Numbered from the stretch's first letter, positions 1 to 7,684 are shown. The stretch: 10,265 nucleotides of DNA from Bacteroidota bacterium (GCA_023406915.1 JAEXTR010000394.1:1-10265), one strand, 5' to 3'. A program made the numbers and translations. Notes: a model not told the origin generated them from the letters alone.

Positions 1-25
1 TGGTGTAGGTATCCGGGTAGGATGG

Positions 26-64
26 TGGTTAGATCTTATGAGGGTTTTTCATGGGATCTAACCA
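26..64. repeat. Long perfect-arm hairpin (16 bp stem)
   Basis: Positions 26-41 pair with 49-64. The outer ten bases, TGGTTAGATC and GATCTAACCA, are perfectly complementary. Two G.U wobbles follow, then ATGA/TCAT, leaving a 7-nt loop (GGGTTTT). No T-tract follows on either strand, so it is not a standard intrinsic terminator. It could be a terminator-like 3' end of a gene left of the window, or one copy of a dispersed palindromic element. Confidence 0.6.
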
Positions 65-167
65 ATGTAAAAGGGTCATATACCTAATCGAAGGTACGAT
101 CCTCCTTCGGCGGACAGGCTCCACTCCGGGGTCGGGATACTCTCTTTCGACTTTTTCTATAAATATT

Positions 168-201
168 TGATCCGTCTCCGCCGCCGGCGGATGACGGATC
201 A
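168..201. repeat. GC-rich hairpin, repeat copy 1
   Basis: Positions 168-182 pair with 186-201, with a loop of GCC (183-185) and a single bulged T at 192, giving 15 pairs. The 23-base core at 170-192 recurs at 216-238 with 21 of 23 identical bases, so this is a true repeated element and not only a local fold. It is far more G/C-rich than its surroundings, as expected for an interspersed palindromic (REP-like) element. Confidence 0.6.
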
Positions 202-215
202 GTGCCTGACTAATC

Positions 216-238
216 ATCCGTCTCCGCCCGCGGCGGAT
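216..238. repeat. GC-rich palindrome, repeat copy 2
   Basis: This is the second copy of the 23-base element at 170-192, differing only at the two central loop positions. It retains an inner stem of TCCGCC (223-228) against GGCGGA (232-237) with loop CGC. It lacks the outer GACGGAT arm that gives copy 1 its longer stem, so it looks like a shortened copy. The spacer between the copies is 23 bases (193-215). Confidence 0.55.
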
Positions 239-282
239 ACTAAAGATATTTCTGAACCATCATTTAGGGTAATGTGAACACC

Positions 283-328
283 TATTGCTAGCCACCGATC
301 CCAGCGGGATCGAAGATTTATAGCAATA
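283..328. repeat. Nested inverted repeat
   Basis: An outer arm TATTGCTA (283-290) is complementary to TAGCAATA (321-328). Inside it sits a second perfect hairpin, CGATCCC (296-302) and GGGATCG (306-312), with loop AGC. Two concentric palindromes in 46 bases are unlikely by chance. From memory, similar GATCCC...GGGATC elements flanked by TAGCAAT-like arms are interspersed in some Bacteroidota/Ignavibacteriota genomes, but I could not check this. Confidence 0.55.
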
Positions 329-347
329 ATGAAGAGAAAATACATTT

Positions 348-365
348 CGACCCCGTAGTGGGTCG
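348..365. repeat. Short palindrome CGACCC/GGGTCG
   Basis: CGACCC (348-353) pairs with GGGTCG (360-365) around a 6-nt loop, CGTAGT. It lies 35 bases after the nested palindrome's inner stem. The pattern of a G/C palindrome, an A/T-rich spacer and another G/C palindrome suggests a multi-unit element rather than independent hairpins. Confidence 0.45.
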
Positions 366-649
366 TACACCCTTGATACTACCAGTAAAATTATTATTAT
401 TGGCAATTATTACAAGTCAATATTTTTACTTCCCGGTGATTCACCACCACAATTTCAAGTGAACCACATTGGTCAGATACCGTTAGTATCTCAACCTATC
501 TTTGGCACCATATTTTCAATTAATTTCACCCCTTTCCGGTGATGGGGTGCAGCCAATTCAGGGTACGGAACAAAGCAGCTTCACGATCCGTATCACAAGA
601 GAGAATCAAAAAATCTTACGGTACAGAAGCATTTTCCTGTAAATGTGAG

Positions 650-657
650 TATATTTG
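650..657 (+). promoter_or_regulatory. Possible Bacteroidota-type -7 box for the A2M gene
   Basis: TATATTTG matches the Bacteroidota -7 consensus TAnnTTTG exactly and lies 39 bases before the ATG at 697, a plausible 5' UTR length. I do not see a good TTTG-like -33 box at the expected distance, so the call is weak. It also depends on the uncertain assumption that the organism uses this sigma-factor consensus. Confidence 0.2.
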
Positions 658-696
658 ATTCAGAACAATTTCCGTGTTACTTATCCGAGTGCCCCT

Positions 697-1902
697 ATGA
701 AAAATTACCTGAAGTACATCATTCCGGCAGCAGTTATTATCCTCGCCATCGCCGGGTATCAGCTTTTCAGAAACCACAATTATGTTACCGTCAATGCTTT
801 CTCTCCCGACAGTGAAGAGGTAAAGCAGCAGACGACCTTCGTCATTGAGTTCTCACAGGACCTTGCACCTGCAAAGGAGCAGAACCGCTGGCTCACTGAT
901 GAGCTTATCTCTTTCTCCCCTGCTATTAAGGGAAGATACAAATGGATTGCAGCGAACACCCTGCTGTTTGCACCTGATTTTCCGCTGGAACCGATGACTG
1001 AGTATCAGGCGGAGATTACGGATCAGGTTTTGTACGACACTGAATTTGCATCGGATTTTGATGAGATAGAGTTTCACACTCCCCACCTCAAAGCCGAGAG
1101 CGTTGACCTGCACTGGTCACCGGTGCCCAATCAGTATTACAAGGCAACCGTCACTGCAAAGCTGAGTTTCAATTACCCGATAGACCCCCAGGAACTGAAG
1201 AAGTATCTGGAGGTAAAGAATGATGGTAAAGTGATCGATGCGTATGCAATCGAGGAAGCAACACCTTCCCGTCACCTTACCGTAAGGATCGGGGAGATGC
1301 AGCAAACGGAAAAGGAACAGAAGTTTATCTTTACGGTAAAGAGCGGCATCGGTACACCCGCAGGAAAGGGAACGCTTGATAAGACTGCCCTGCTGACTGC
1401 TTCCCTGCCCCGGCTTGAGGAGCTGACTATTCAATCAATATCTTCAGGTTTTGACGGAACCACCGGATACATTGAAGTGGCGACCACGCAATCACTTGAT
1501 GAAAAGAGTGCCCTTAACTCATGGCGGCTGAGCCCTGCGGTATCAGTCACCGGAAAGGTAAGCGATAATATCCTGAGGCTTGAGGGGGATTTCTCACAGC
1601 ACACTACGATCAAGGTGGAAATGCTTTCAGGACTCAAAGGGCAATTCGGCGGCAAGCTGGAAGAGACCTATTCATACGAAGTACCCCTGGTGGATGTGGA
1701 GCCACAGGTGAGTTTCACCCACACCTCCGGTAAATACCTGATGTACGGTGGGAACAAGAATCTGCAGCTCAGCATTGTGAACCTTCCCTCTGTTGAGGTA
1801 GAAGTATCAAAGGTGTACAAGAACAATCTGCTTTTCTTCCTGAGCTCGTACGGCTATTACGATTACGGGTACGATAACTCCTATCAGCCCTCCAGTATTT
1901 AA
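697..1902 (+). CDS. Bacterial alpha-2-macroglobulin, N-terminal fragment ended by an in-frame TAA
   Basis: This is the N-terminal 401 residues of a large bacterial A2M, a protease-trapping protein that guards the periplasm. I chose the ATG at 697 because MKNYLKY leads directly into a hydrophobic helix (about residues 8-24), a signal anchor with no lipobox Cys. A TTG at 655 would add 14 residues before the lysines. No clear Shine-Dalgarno precedes it. An Ig-like/MG1-type domain follows, with the family-like TTFVIEFSQDLAP and 'KWIAANTLLFAPDFPL' stretches, then further beta-rich macroglobulin domains. The end is a Tyr/Asp-rich loop (GYYDYGYDNSYQPSSI) directly before TAA at 1900-1902. The frame continues after the stop with clear A2M sequence, so this is a truncated piece of one gene. 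Alone it would be an anchored stub without bait region or thioester. The family assignment is firm. Whether the stop is biological or a base-call error is open. Confidence 0.85.
   Translation: MKNYLKYIIPAAVIILAIAGYQLFRNHNYVTVNAFSPDSEEVKQQTTFVIEFSQDLAPAKEQNRWLTDELISFSPAIKGRYKWIAANTLLFAPDFPLEPMTEYQAEITDQVLYDTEFASDFDEIEFHTPHLKAESVDLHWSPVPNQYYKATVTAKLSFNYPIDPQELKKYLEVKNDGKVIDAYAIEEATPSRHLTVRIGEMQQTEKEQKFIFTVKSGIGTPAGKGTLDKTALLTASLPRLEELTIQSISSGFDGTTGYIEVATTQSLDEKSALNSWRLSPAVSVTGKVSDNILRLEGDFSQHTTIKVEMLSGLKGQFGGKLEETYSYEVPLVDVEPQVSFTHTSGKYLMYGGNKNLQLSIVNLPSVEVEVSKVYKNNLLFFLSSYGYYDYGYDNSYQPSSI
1900..1902 (+). other. Premature in-frame TAA splitting the A2M gene
   Basis: Codon 402 (counted from 697) is TAA. 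The next codons (ACC GAG AAT TAT GGT GAT GTG) continue in the same frame into conserved A2M sequence (GDVLYTKTL). One substitution explains it; for example CAA, GAA, AAA, TTA or TCA would restore a single open frame. It lies at the edge of a Tyr/Asp-rich loop where sequence is poorly constrained. No downstream frameshift or other stop occurs over 1,400 codons, which suggests the nonsense change is recent or an error. Confidence 0.9.
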
Positions 1903-1920
1903 ACCGAGAATTATGGTGAT

Positions 1921-4900
1921 GTGCTCTATACGAAGACCCTGTACCCGGAGAATAAACGGAACTGGATTGAGAGCAAGGTTATCAATCTGGATGAGGCACT
2001 GGCGAAGAACGGAAGTCAAAAAGGAATTTATGTGCTGAATGCATATTCCTCAGAAGACCGCTGGATCAGCACTGCAAAAATGGTGGCAGTCACTGATCTG
2101 GGTATCATCGCAAAAATGGGGGGTGATGAGCTTACGGTGTTTGTCAATTCAATACAGACCACCGAACCCGTTGGTGATGTGGAGATTACCCTGATCTCCG
2201 GAAAGAATCAGGAGATTGTAAAGGGAAAGACAAACTCCAACGGTGTTGTCAGGTTTATCGGTATTGGTGATAAGCTAAAACAGGGACTCCCCCGCCTTAT
2301 CACAGCTGAGCTTGAGAAGGATTTTAATTTTATTGATCTTTATGAAACACGGATTGAAACATCACGGTTTGATATAGGCGGCACAGAACGGCAATCGGGC
2401 TCGTTACAGGCGTATGTGTACGCCGAGCGGAACCTCTTCCGTCCTGCTGAAACGATACATCTCAACACGATCGTTCGCGACTATGCATTAAAGGTACCTG
2501 ATGGTGTACCGGTTACTGTCAGGATCATTTCACCTTCAGGCAACGCAGTAGAAGAGTACCGGCAGGTACTTGACCGCACCGGCGGTTTTCAGGTAGCGTA
2601 TACTATCCCTGAGTATGCACGCACAGGCGATTACCTTGCTGAGGTGCTTTCCGGAACCGATCAGTTGCTGGGTTCCTACAAGTTCAGTGTTGAGGAGTTT
2701 GCTCCGGATAAGATAAGGGTACTGCTCAACCCTGCTGCAACCTCACTGAAACCGGGTGATACTTATACGGTACAGGCAGATGCGGAGTATCTGTTCGGTG
2801 CAAAGGGTGCAAATCTGCGGTATGAGGCAAATATCCAGTTAAAGGAGAAACCCTTTGTCAGCAAGACGTTTCAGGGATACAACTTTTCGAGTACCACAGC
2901 CTCTTCCCCTTTCCTGCCAGGCGAGTCACTTGACGGACGAATGGATGAAAATGGGAAAGCAACTATCAATTACCGGATACCAACCGAGATTCAGTCAGGC
3001 AAGGTCATTGCCGGATATATGTTCCTGTCGGTCTTTGATGTGACGAATCGTCCTGTTACACGGCTTGCGGCATTTGACGTGCATCCTGCCGACTATCAGC
3101 TTGGTATCAAGGCAGCAACCTATTACACAGGCTTGCGTGAACCGGTACGCTTTCAGATAGCAGCAGTCAATAAAGATGATAAGCCGATCAAGGGCTTCCA
3201 GACAGAGATAACCCTGATACGGTTTGAGTGGAAGAATGTGCTGAAGCAGAACTATTCAAATCAGTTATCCTATACCTCTGAGAAGCAGGAAGTTGAGGTC
3301 AGAAAAGAGACTGTGACACTGGCTGGCGGATCAACCGACTATACCCTGAGTGTTGATACTCCGGGTGAGTACCGGCTGATGATCAAGCGCCCCGGCGCAG
3401 CGTATGGCACCTACACAGATTTCTATGCGTATGGCGGCACCCCGACTGCGTCATCATACGAGGTGGATAAAGAAGGAAGAATCGATATTCACTTCGATAA
3501 AGAGAAGTATAAACCAGGTGAAAAAGCGCGTATTCTTTTCACGGCACCTTTCAGCGGAAAGATGCTTATTACCTTTGAACGTGAGGGACTGAAGCGATTT
3601 GAATATCTTGAGCTGGTAAAGCAGTCTGCGGAAATGACCATCACGGTTCCCGAAGACTATATGCCCAATATGTTTGTTTCTGCAACGTTGTTTAAGAAGC
3701 ATGCTGCAATCAGCACCACGCCATTCCTGGTAGGGCATGGTTACGGCGTTATGCAGGTTGAGCGACCCGAATTCAAGCTGCCTGTGACTATCAGTGCACC
3801 GGATAAGATCACGCCGAACAGTACCGTCACCGTGAAGGTGAAGGCGGGTTCCAACCGTGATATCTCGGTTACCCTGGCAGCGGTTGATGAGGGGATACTG
3901 CAGATAAAGAATTTCAAGACCCCCGATCCGTATGGCGCAATGTATGCAAGAAGAGCCCTACGGGTAGAGTCGTATGATCTGTATAAATTGCTCCTCCCTG
4001 AAGTCATTTCACTGGATAAGTCAACCGGTGGTGACATGCTGATGGCAGAGCAGCTGCAGAAGCGAACCAATCCGATTGCATCGAGAAGGTTTACGATTGT
4101 ATCATATTTCAGCGGTATCCGGAAGACCAACGCAAACGGAGAGGCAGTATTTCAGGTAACGATACCCAGGTTCAATGGTGAAGTCAGGCTGATGGCTGTG
4201 GCATATACCGGCAACCGGTTTGGTTCGGCTGATAAACCGCTCACGGTTGCGGACGACCTGGTTCTTGAACCCGAGGTTCCGAGATTTATGGCACCGAATG
4301 ATTCACTGGTATCACCCGTAACGCTGATCAACACAACCAATAAGAGCGGAAGCGCAACCGTGACTATGCAGGTGACCGGTCCGCTGATGCTGACTACGAC
4401 GAAGAGCGTCACGGTTACCGTGCCTGCCAAAGGAACTGCTAAGGCGAACTTTGGAATCAAGGCAAAGAATGAAACCGGTGAAGGAAAGATCACGGTCACG
4501 ACATCAGGCATGGCAGTGGTAACGGATGAGATCACCCTGCCTGTGCGTCCGGCAACACCTTTCATTACGGAGTCCGGATCAGGAGTCATTAAAGCCGGTG
4601 AGAAGAAAGAGATTGCACTGCCGGAAGGTTTTATGGGTTCCACCCGCAACGCAACCCTGACGATCAGTGCATTCCCTGCGACCAGATTCGGGAAGCAGTT
4701 GAAATCGCTTATTGGTTACCCATACGGCTGCATTGAGCAGTCAATTTCGAAAGTATTCCCGCAGTTGTATCTGGGTGATCTTGCCGCAGTGATGGCACCT
4801 GAGTTTTTTGTTTCTGCCAATCCAACAGTACAGGTAAAACAGGGTATCAGGAAGGTTGAGAGTATGCAGCTTTCTGATGGTTCCATTGCCTACTGGCAGG

Positions 4901-6132
4901 GGTCACCATACCGTAACTGGTGGGGGTCTGTGTATGCCGCGCATTTTCTGGTTGAGGCAAAGAAAGCCGGATATGCGGTGAACGGAGCAGTGCTGACGAG
5001 GCTGCTCGGGTTTATCGGGAGAGAGGCACGAAAAGGAAGCACGTATGAGTATTGGAGCTATCGCGGTAATGCCTGGGTAGCGCAGAAGATTGCGAATAAG
5101 GAGATTCCGTATTCACTCTATGTGCTTGCACTAGCCGGGAGTCCTGATCTCTCCACCATGAACTACTACAAGGCACGCCCTGCCCTGCTCTCTTCGGATG
5201 GCGTCTATCTTTTAGCTGGTGCCTTTGCGCATGCCGGCAAGTGGAATGCATACTATGATATGATGCCGGGTAAGTTCAGCGCAGAGGTTGCAAAGCGTAC
5301 TAACGGAGAGGATTTTGATTCGGATATACGGGCGAATGCTATCAAGCTGAATGTACTGGCTGAGCTGCAGCCTGCCAATCCGCAGATCGCTGAGATCATC
5401 CGTTACATCAGCAATAACGTTGACAGAATGGTATCGACACAGGATCAGGCGTTCTTCTTTACCGGAGTAGGCAAGGCAGCGACGCAGTTGAATGCAGCGA
5501 AGCTAACAGTGAGTGTTGCTGTTGACGGTAAGTCTGTGCGTGGATTTGCCGGGAAGGATATTTCCCTGAAGAACAATGAGCTGCAGGGGAAGAAGGTAAC
5601 CCTGACGGCATCTGGTACCGGGAGTTCCTATTATTACTGGAGTGTTGAAGGAATACCCGTGAACCGCACTCTGCCGCCTGTTGACAATGGCATACGGGTA
5701 CGGCGTGAGTACTACGATTACCGCACCGGAAGGGCGATCACTGATGGTAACTTTTACCAAGGGCAGCTGCTTATTTGTTCCGTTGTGCTGAGCACTACTG
5801 ACCGTGCAGTGCCGAACATTGCGGTTGCTGACCTGTTACCGGCGGGATTTGAAATTGAGAATGCGCGTCTGACCGATGGCGGAGGGTTATCTGTGAAGAA
5901 CGATAATCCGTTTGAGGCACAATCGGTGGATATCCGTGATGATAGGTTGTTGTTATTCGGGTCTATGGCGCAGCAGCAAACCAAAAAGTACACCGTGCTG
6001 GTAAGAGTGATCAATCAGGGTACGTTCGTATTGCCTGGCATCAGTGCAGAGGCGATGTATGACCCGGGTATCAGGTCGTATAACGGTGGTGGTAAGATTC
6101 GGGTATTGCCATTCAGACCTGGTGCAGTGTAA
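1921..6132 (+). CDS. Bacterial alpha-2-macroglobulin, C-terminal fragment with thioester motif
   Basis: This is the remaining ~1,400 residues of the A2M interrupted at 1900-1902. GTG at 1921 is merely the first start-like codon after the stop; no Shine-Dalgarno precedes it and the fragment has no export signal, so independent translation is doubtful. Domains, numbered from 1921: a macroglobulin domain with VTDLGIIAK (about 57-65); MG2-type RNLFRPAET (170-178); a bait-region-domain segment starting near DKEKYKPGEKARI (526) and ending at AVDEGIL (654-660); a bait-like stretch after TPDPY (about 668-720); the A2M core from FTIVSYFSG (724); the thioester motif GCIEQ with Cys937 and Gln940 (codons at 4729-4740); and a C-terminal domain containing NIAVADLLPAGFEIEN. 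In working homologues Cys and Gln form an internal thioester that covalently captures attacking proteases. No pbpC (penicillin-binding protein 1C), the frequent bacterial partner, is visible. The rejoined protein (~1,811 residues) is somewhat longer than E. coli YfhM. Confidence 0.88.
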   Translation: MLYTKTLYPENKRNWIESKVINLDEALAKNGSQKGIYVLNAYSSEDRWISTAKMVAVTDLGIIAKMGGDELTVFVNSIQTTEPVGDVEITLISGKNQEIVKGKTNSNGVVRFIGIGDKLKQGLPRLITAELEKDFNFIDLYETRIETSRFDIGGTERQSGSLQAYVYAERNLFRPAETIHLNTIVRDYALKVPDGVPVTVRIISPSGNAVEEYRQVLDRTGGFQVAYTIPEYARTGDYLAEVLSGTDQLLGSYKFSVEEFAPDKIRVLLNPAATSLKPGDTYTVQADAEYLFGAKGANLRYEANIQLKEKPFVSKTFQGYNFSSTTASSPFLPGESLDGRMDENGKATINYRIPTEIQSGKVIAGYMFLSVFDVTNRPVTRLAAFDVHPADYQLGIKAATYYTGLREPVRFQIAAVNKDDKPIKGFQTEITLIRFEWKNVLKQNYSNQLSYTSEKQEVEVRKETVTLAGGSTDYTLSVDTPGEYRLMIKRPGAAYGTYTDFYAYGGTPTASSYEVDKEGRIDIHFDKEKYKPGEKARILFTAPFSGKMLITFEREGLKRFEYLELVKQSAEMTITVPEDYMPNMFVSATLFKKHAAISTTPFLVGHGYGVMQVERPEFKLPVTISAPDKITPNSTVTVKVKAGSNRDISVTLAAVDEGILQIKNFKTPDPYGAMYARRALRVESYDLYKLLLPEVISLDKSTGGDMLMAEQLQKRTNPIASRRFTIVSYFSGIRKTNANGEAVFQVTIPRFNGEVRLMAVAYTGNRFGSADKPLTVADDLVLEPEVPRFMAPNDSLVSPVTLINTTNKSGSATVTMQVTGPLMLTTTKSVTVTVPAKGTAKANFGIKAKNETGEGKITVTTSGMAVVTDEITLPVRPATPFITESGSGVIKAGEKKEIALPEGFMGSTRNATLTISAFPATRFGKQLKSLIGYPYGCIEQSISKVFPQLYLGDLAAVMAPEFFVSANPTVQVKQGIRKVESMQLSDGSIAYWQGSPYRNWWGSVYAAHFLVEAKKAGYAVNGAVLTRLLGFIGREARKGSTYEYWSYRGNAWVAQKIANKEIPYSLYVLALAGSPDLSTMNYYKARPALLSSDGVYLLAGAFAHAGKWNAYYDMMPGKFSAEVAKRTNGEDFDSDIRANAIKLNVLAELQPANPQIAEIIRYISNNVDRMVSTQDQAFFFTGVGKAATQLNAAKLTVSVAVDGKSVRGFAGKDISLKNNELQGKKVTLTASGTGSSYYYWSVEGIPVNRTLPPVDNGIRVRREYYDYRTGRAITDGNFYQGQLLICSVVLSTTDRAVPNIAVADLLPAGFEIENARLTDGGGLSVKNDNPFEAQSVDIRDDRLLLFGSMAQQQTKKYTVLVRVINQGTFVLPGISAEAMYDPGIRSYNGGGKIRVLPFRPGAV

Positions 6133-6147
6133 GGAAGAAATTGATGT

Positions 6148-6183
6148 TGAAGGGGTGGCATCTTAAGGGATGCTACCCTTTCA
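6148..6183. terminator. Hairpin downstream of the A2M gene, no T-tract
   Basis: Positions 6148-6162 pair with 6169-6183, giving 15 continuous pairs including two G.U, with loop TTAAGG. It starts 15 bases after the A2M stop codon. No U-run follows on the plus strand (CAAAATGG), so it is not a standard intrinsic terminator. It may stabilise the 3' end of the mRNA or act together with the terminator ~40 bases further on. Confidence 0.45.
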
Positions 6184-6222
6184 CAAAATGGAAGTAGTCG
6201 TTGAGTGGTTGATGGCATTAGT

Positions 6223-6260
6223 AAAAAAGCCGCCTCCGGTAACACCAAAGGCAGCTTTTT
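6223..6260. terminator. Bidirectional intrinsic terminator between convergent genes
   Basis: AAAAAGC (6224-6230) pairs with GCTTTTT (6254-6260). After one C/A mismatch, GCCT (6232-6235) pairs with AGGC (6249-6252), with a 13-nt loop. The stem ends in T5 on the plus strand and T6 on the minus strand, so it can stop transcription from both sides. It begins 7 bases past the stop codon of the kinase gene and serves the A2M gene from the other side. Confidence 0.7.
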
Positions 6261-6267
6261 ATACTGG

Positions 6268-7680
6268 TTAATTCCCTGTTCCGACGGGGAGTATCATGGT
6301 GACACAGGTTCCGGGTTTGGCTTCTGAACCGAGGGCGGAGGGGGAAGTTACTTCCAGCGTGCCGCCATGTTTTTCGATAATTTCTTTGACGAGAGAGAGT
6401 CCGAAACCAGTGCCTTCTATTCCCTGCCCTTCAGCATTGGAGGAGCGGAAAAAAGGAGTAAAGAGTTTTTGCAGTTCATCAGGGGGAATACCGATACCGT
6501 TATCATTCACCTTCACTTCGAGGGTGGAGTCTTTTCCGCCTGCCTTGTGTTCGAGAGTGATGAGGACATTTCCACCTTCGCCAGAGTATTTGATGGCATT
6601 GCCGATCACATTGGATAATGCGAGCCTGATCATAAATTCATCTGCTAACAGGCCGAAACCGATAGGAAGCTGATCCTGCACATCGACCAGGGTTCCGCGC
6701 TTTTCAATATTCTCCTTGAAACCGCCAATGACAGAGTAAACAAGGAAGCTGATCTCGATGTTTCTGCGCTTGAGCTGTTCCATGAGCTTCAGACGTGATA
6801 CCTCAAGCACTTCATTGACCATTTTTACGGCTTCGTCACTTCTGTCCATCGCCTTTTGCAGGCGCTCTGCAACTTTCTCCGGCACTGGTCCCAGCACCTG
6901 CTGAAGGATTAGTGAGAGGTATGAGTAAACGGCTGTCATCGGGCGTTTGAGTTCATGCACGATTGCCATCGTGTATTGCTGCTTCTCTTTCTGTGAGGTT
7001 TCAAGCTCGCGCATAGAGTTGCTGAGATCATTGAGTACACGCCGGAGCTTCACACTGTATCCGGCAGCAAAGAACGTAGTGGTGATGAGCACGATTGAAA
7101 ACAGGAGGTTGTGAATCATCACAAATGGAAGATGACTGTACACAGGAACAGGATACATAAACGGGAAAGAAAAATGAGGAATAACTGAAGCTGCCTCGAG
7201 GAAAGAAAGGGTAAAGAAGGCAAGGCAGACACAGGCAGCAAATGTTGCCATGAGTTTCAGAGGAAGCAGCATACTGCCTATTACAATATGTATTACAAAC
7301 AGGTACTGAAACGGAGACTCAACCCCGCCAGTCATGTACATGAGTGCTGAAAGCACAAGCGTATCGGCAATCATCTGAAGAAATGCGATACGGGTCAGTT
7401 GCGCACCTTCACTCTCAGGGTCTATAACTACAGAGTCATCTGATTGCTTCAGCATTGGAGAAAGCATTCTACTGAAAAGAAGGTTATAAAGCGGGATGCA
7501 AAGCGTGATGGTGATCAGAACAGCAACCTGCACTGAAGTAAGTGATCCGGTGAGAGTCAGCACCAGCGTGAGGATGGCGTGAAGGAATGCAGCTGCATAC
7601 CGCATCCGGATGAAGAGTGCATTTTCTTTTCTCAGTTCCCGAACAATCAGGAGATTGTTTTTTGCCCAGCTCTCGAACAT
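6268..7680 (-). CDS. Six-TM sensor histidine kinase, RegB-like
   Basis: A 470-residue membrane histidine kinase. ATG at 7680-7678 is preceded by AAGGAGG (7691-7685), which fixes the start. About six hydrophobic helices span residues 29-208 with little periplasmic sequence, so the membrane domain itself is the likely sensor. The loop before the fourth helix carries GGVESPF (118-124), close to the GGxxNPF quinone-binding motif of the redox sensor RegB/PrrB. A short linker leads to the dimerisation/phosphoacceptor helix with HELKRP (His242). The ATPase domain has the N-box LSNVIGNAIKYS (355-366, Asn361), G1 DNGIGI (393-398), F-box FTPFFR (407-412) and G2 GTGFGLSL (423-430), all intact, so it should be active. 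The RegB redox Cys near the H-box is not apparent. No response regulator lies in the window. It sits downstream of hydA on the same strand, so a role in sensing redox or H2-linked state is plausible but inferred. Confidence 0.9.
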   Translation of the reverse strand: MFESWAKNNLLIVRELRKENALFIRMRYAAAFLHAILTLVLTLTGSLTSVQVAVLITITLCIPLYNLLFSRMLSPMLKQSDDSVVIDPESEGAQLTRIAFLQMIADTLVLSALMYMTGGVESPFQYLFVIHIVIGSMLLPLKLMATFAACVCLAFFTLSFLEAASVIPHFSFPFMYPVPVYSHLPFVMIHNLLFSIVLITTTFFAAGYSVKLRRVLNDLSNSMRELETSQKEKQQYTMAIVHELKRPMTAVYSYLSLILQQVLGPVPEKVAERLQKAMDRSDEAVKMVNEVLEVSRLKLMEQLKRRNIEISFLVYSVIGGFKENIEKRGTLVDVQDQLPIGFGLLADEFMIRLALSNVIGNAIKYSGEGGNVLITLEHKAGGKDSTLEVKVNDNGIGIPPDELQKLFTPFFRSSNAEGQGIEGTGFGLSLVKEIIEKHGGTLEVTSPSALGSEAKPGTCVTMILPVGTGN

Positions 7681-7684
7681 GGTT

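Larger units (their letters stand above)
1..696. other. Non-coding left flank rich in palindromes
   Basis: I found no convincing gene in this stretch. The only long open frame (minus strand, 29-217) crosses two palindromes, resembles no family I know and is probably chance. The first ~370 bases hold a series of inverted repeats, listed separately. Positions 370-650 are more A/T-rich. They contain a weak hairpin, CACCCC at 527-532 against GGGGTG at 544-549 with an 11-nt loop, and some short minus-strand stretches that read like protein but are broken by stops. The segment most likely consists of the upstream region of the A2M gene plus a cluster of intergenic repeat elements. Confidence 0.6.

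Noticed and set aside
29..217. 62-residue open frame on the minus strand
   Set aside because: It runs through two palindromic repeats, has no recognisable domain and no convincing ribosome binding site.
283..365. Possible CRISPR-like array or riboswitch in the left flank
   Set aside because: There are no direct repeats of constant length with unique spacers, and no conserved riboswitch core that I can recognise. The structure consists of separate palindromes.
655..696. Earlier TTG start for the A2M gene, adding 14 residues
   Set aside because: The ATG at 697 gives a normal N-terminus (MKNYLKY plus hydrophobic helix). The extra residues would place a polar stretch ahead of the signal anchor.
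1898..1904. TTTAAAC, identical to a classic -1 frameshift heptamer, overlaps the premature stop in the A2M gene
   Set aside because: The zero-frame codons here are ATT TAA ACC, so the heptamer is out of the phase needed for tandem slippage. The downstream part of the gene is in the same frame, so a -1 shift would not rejoin the two halves.
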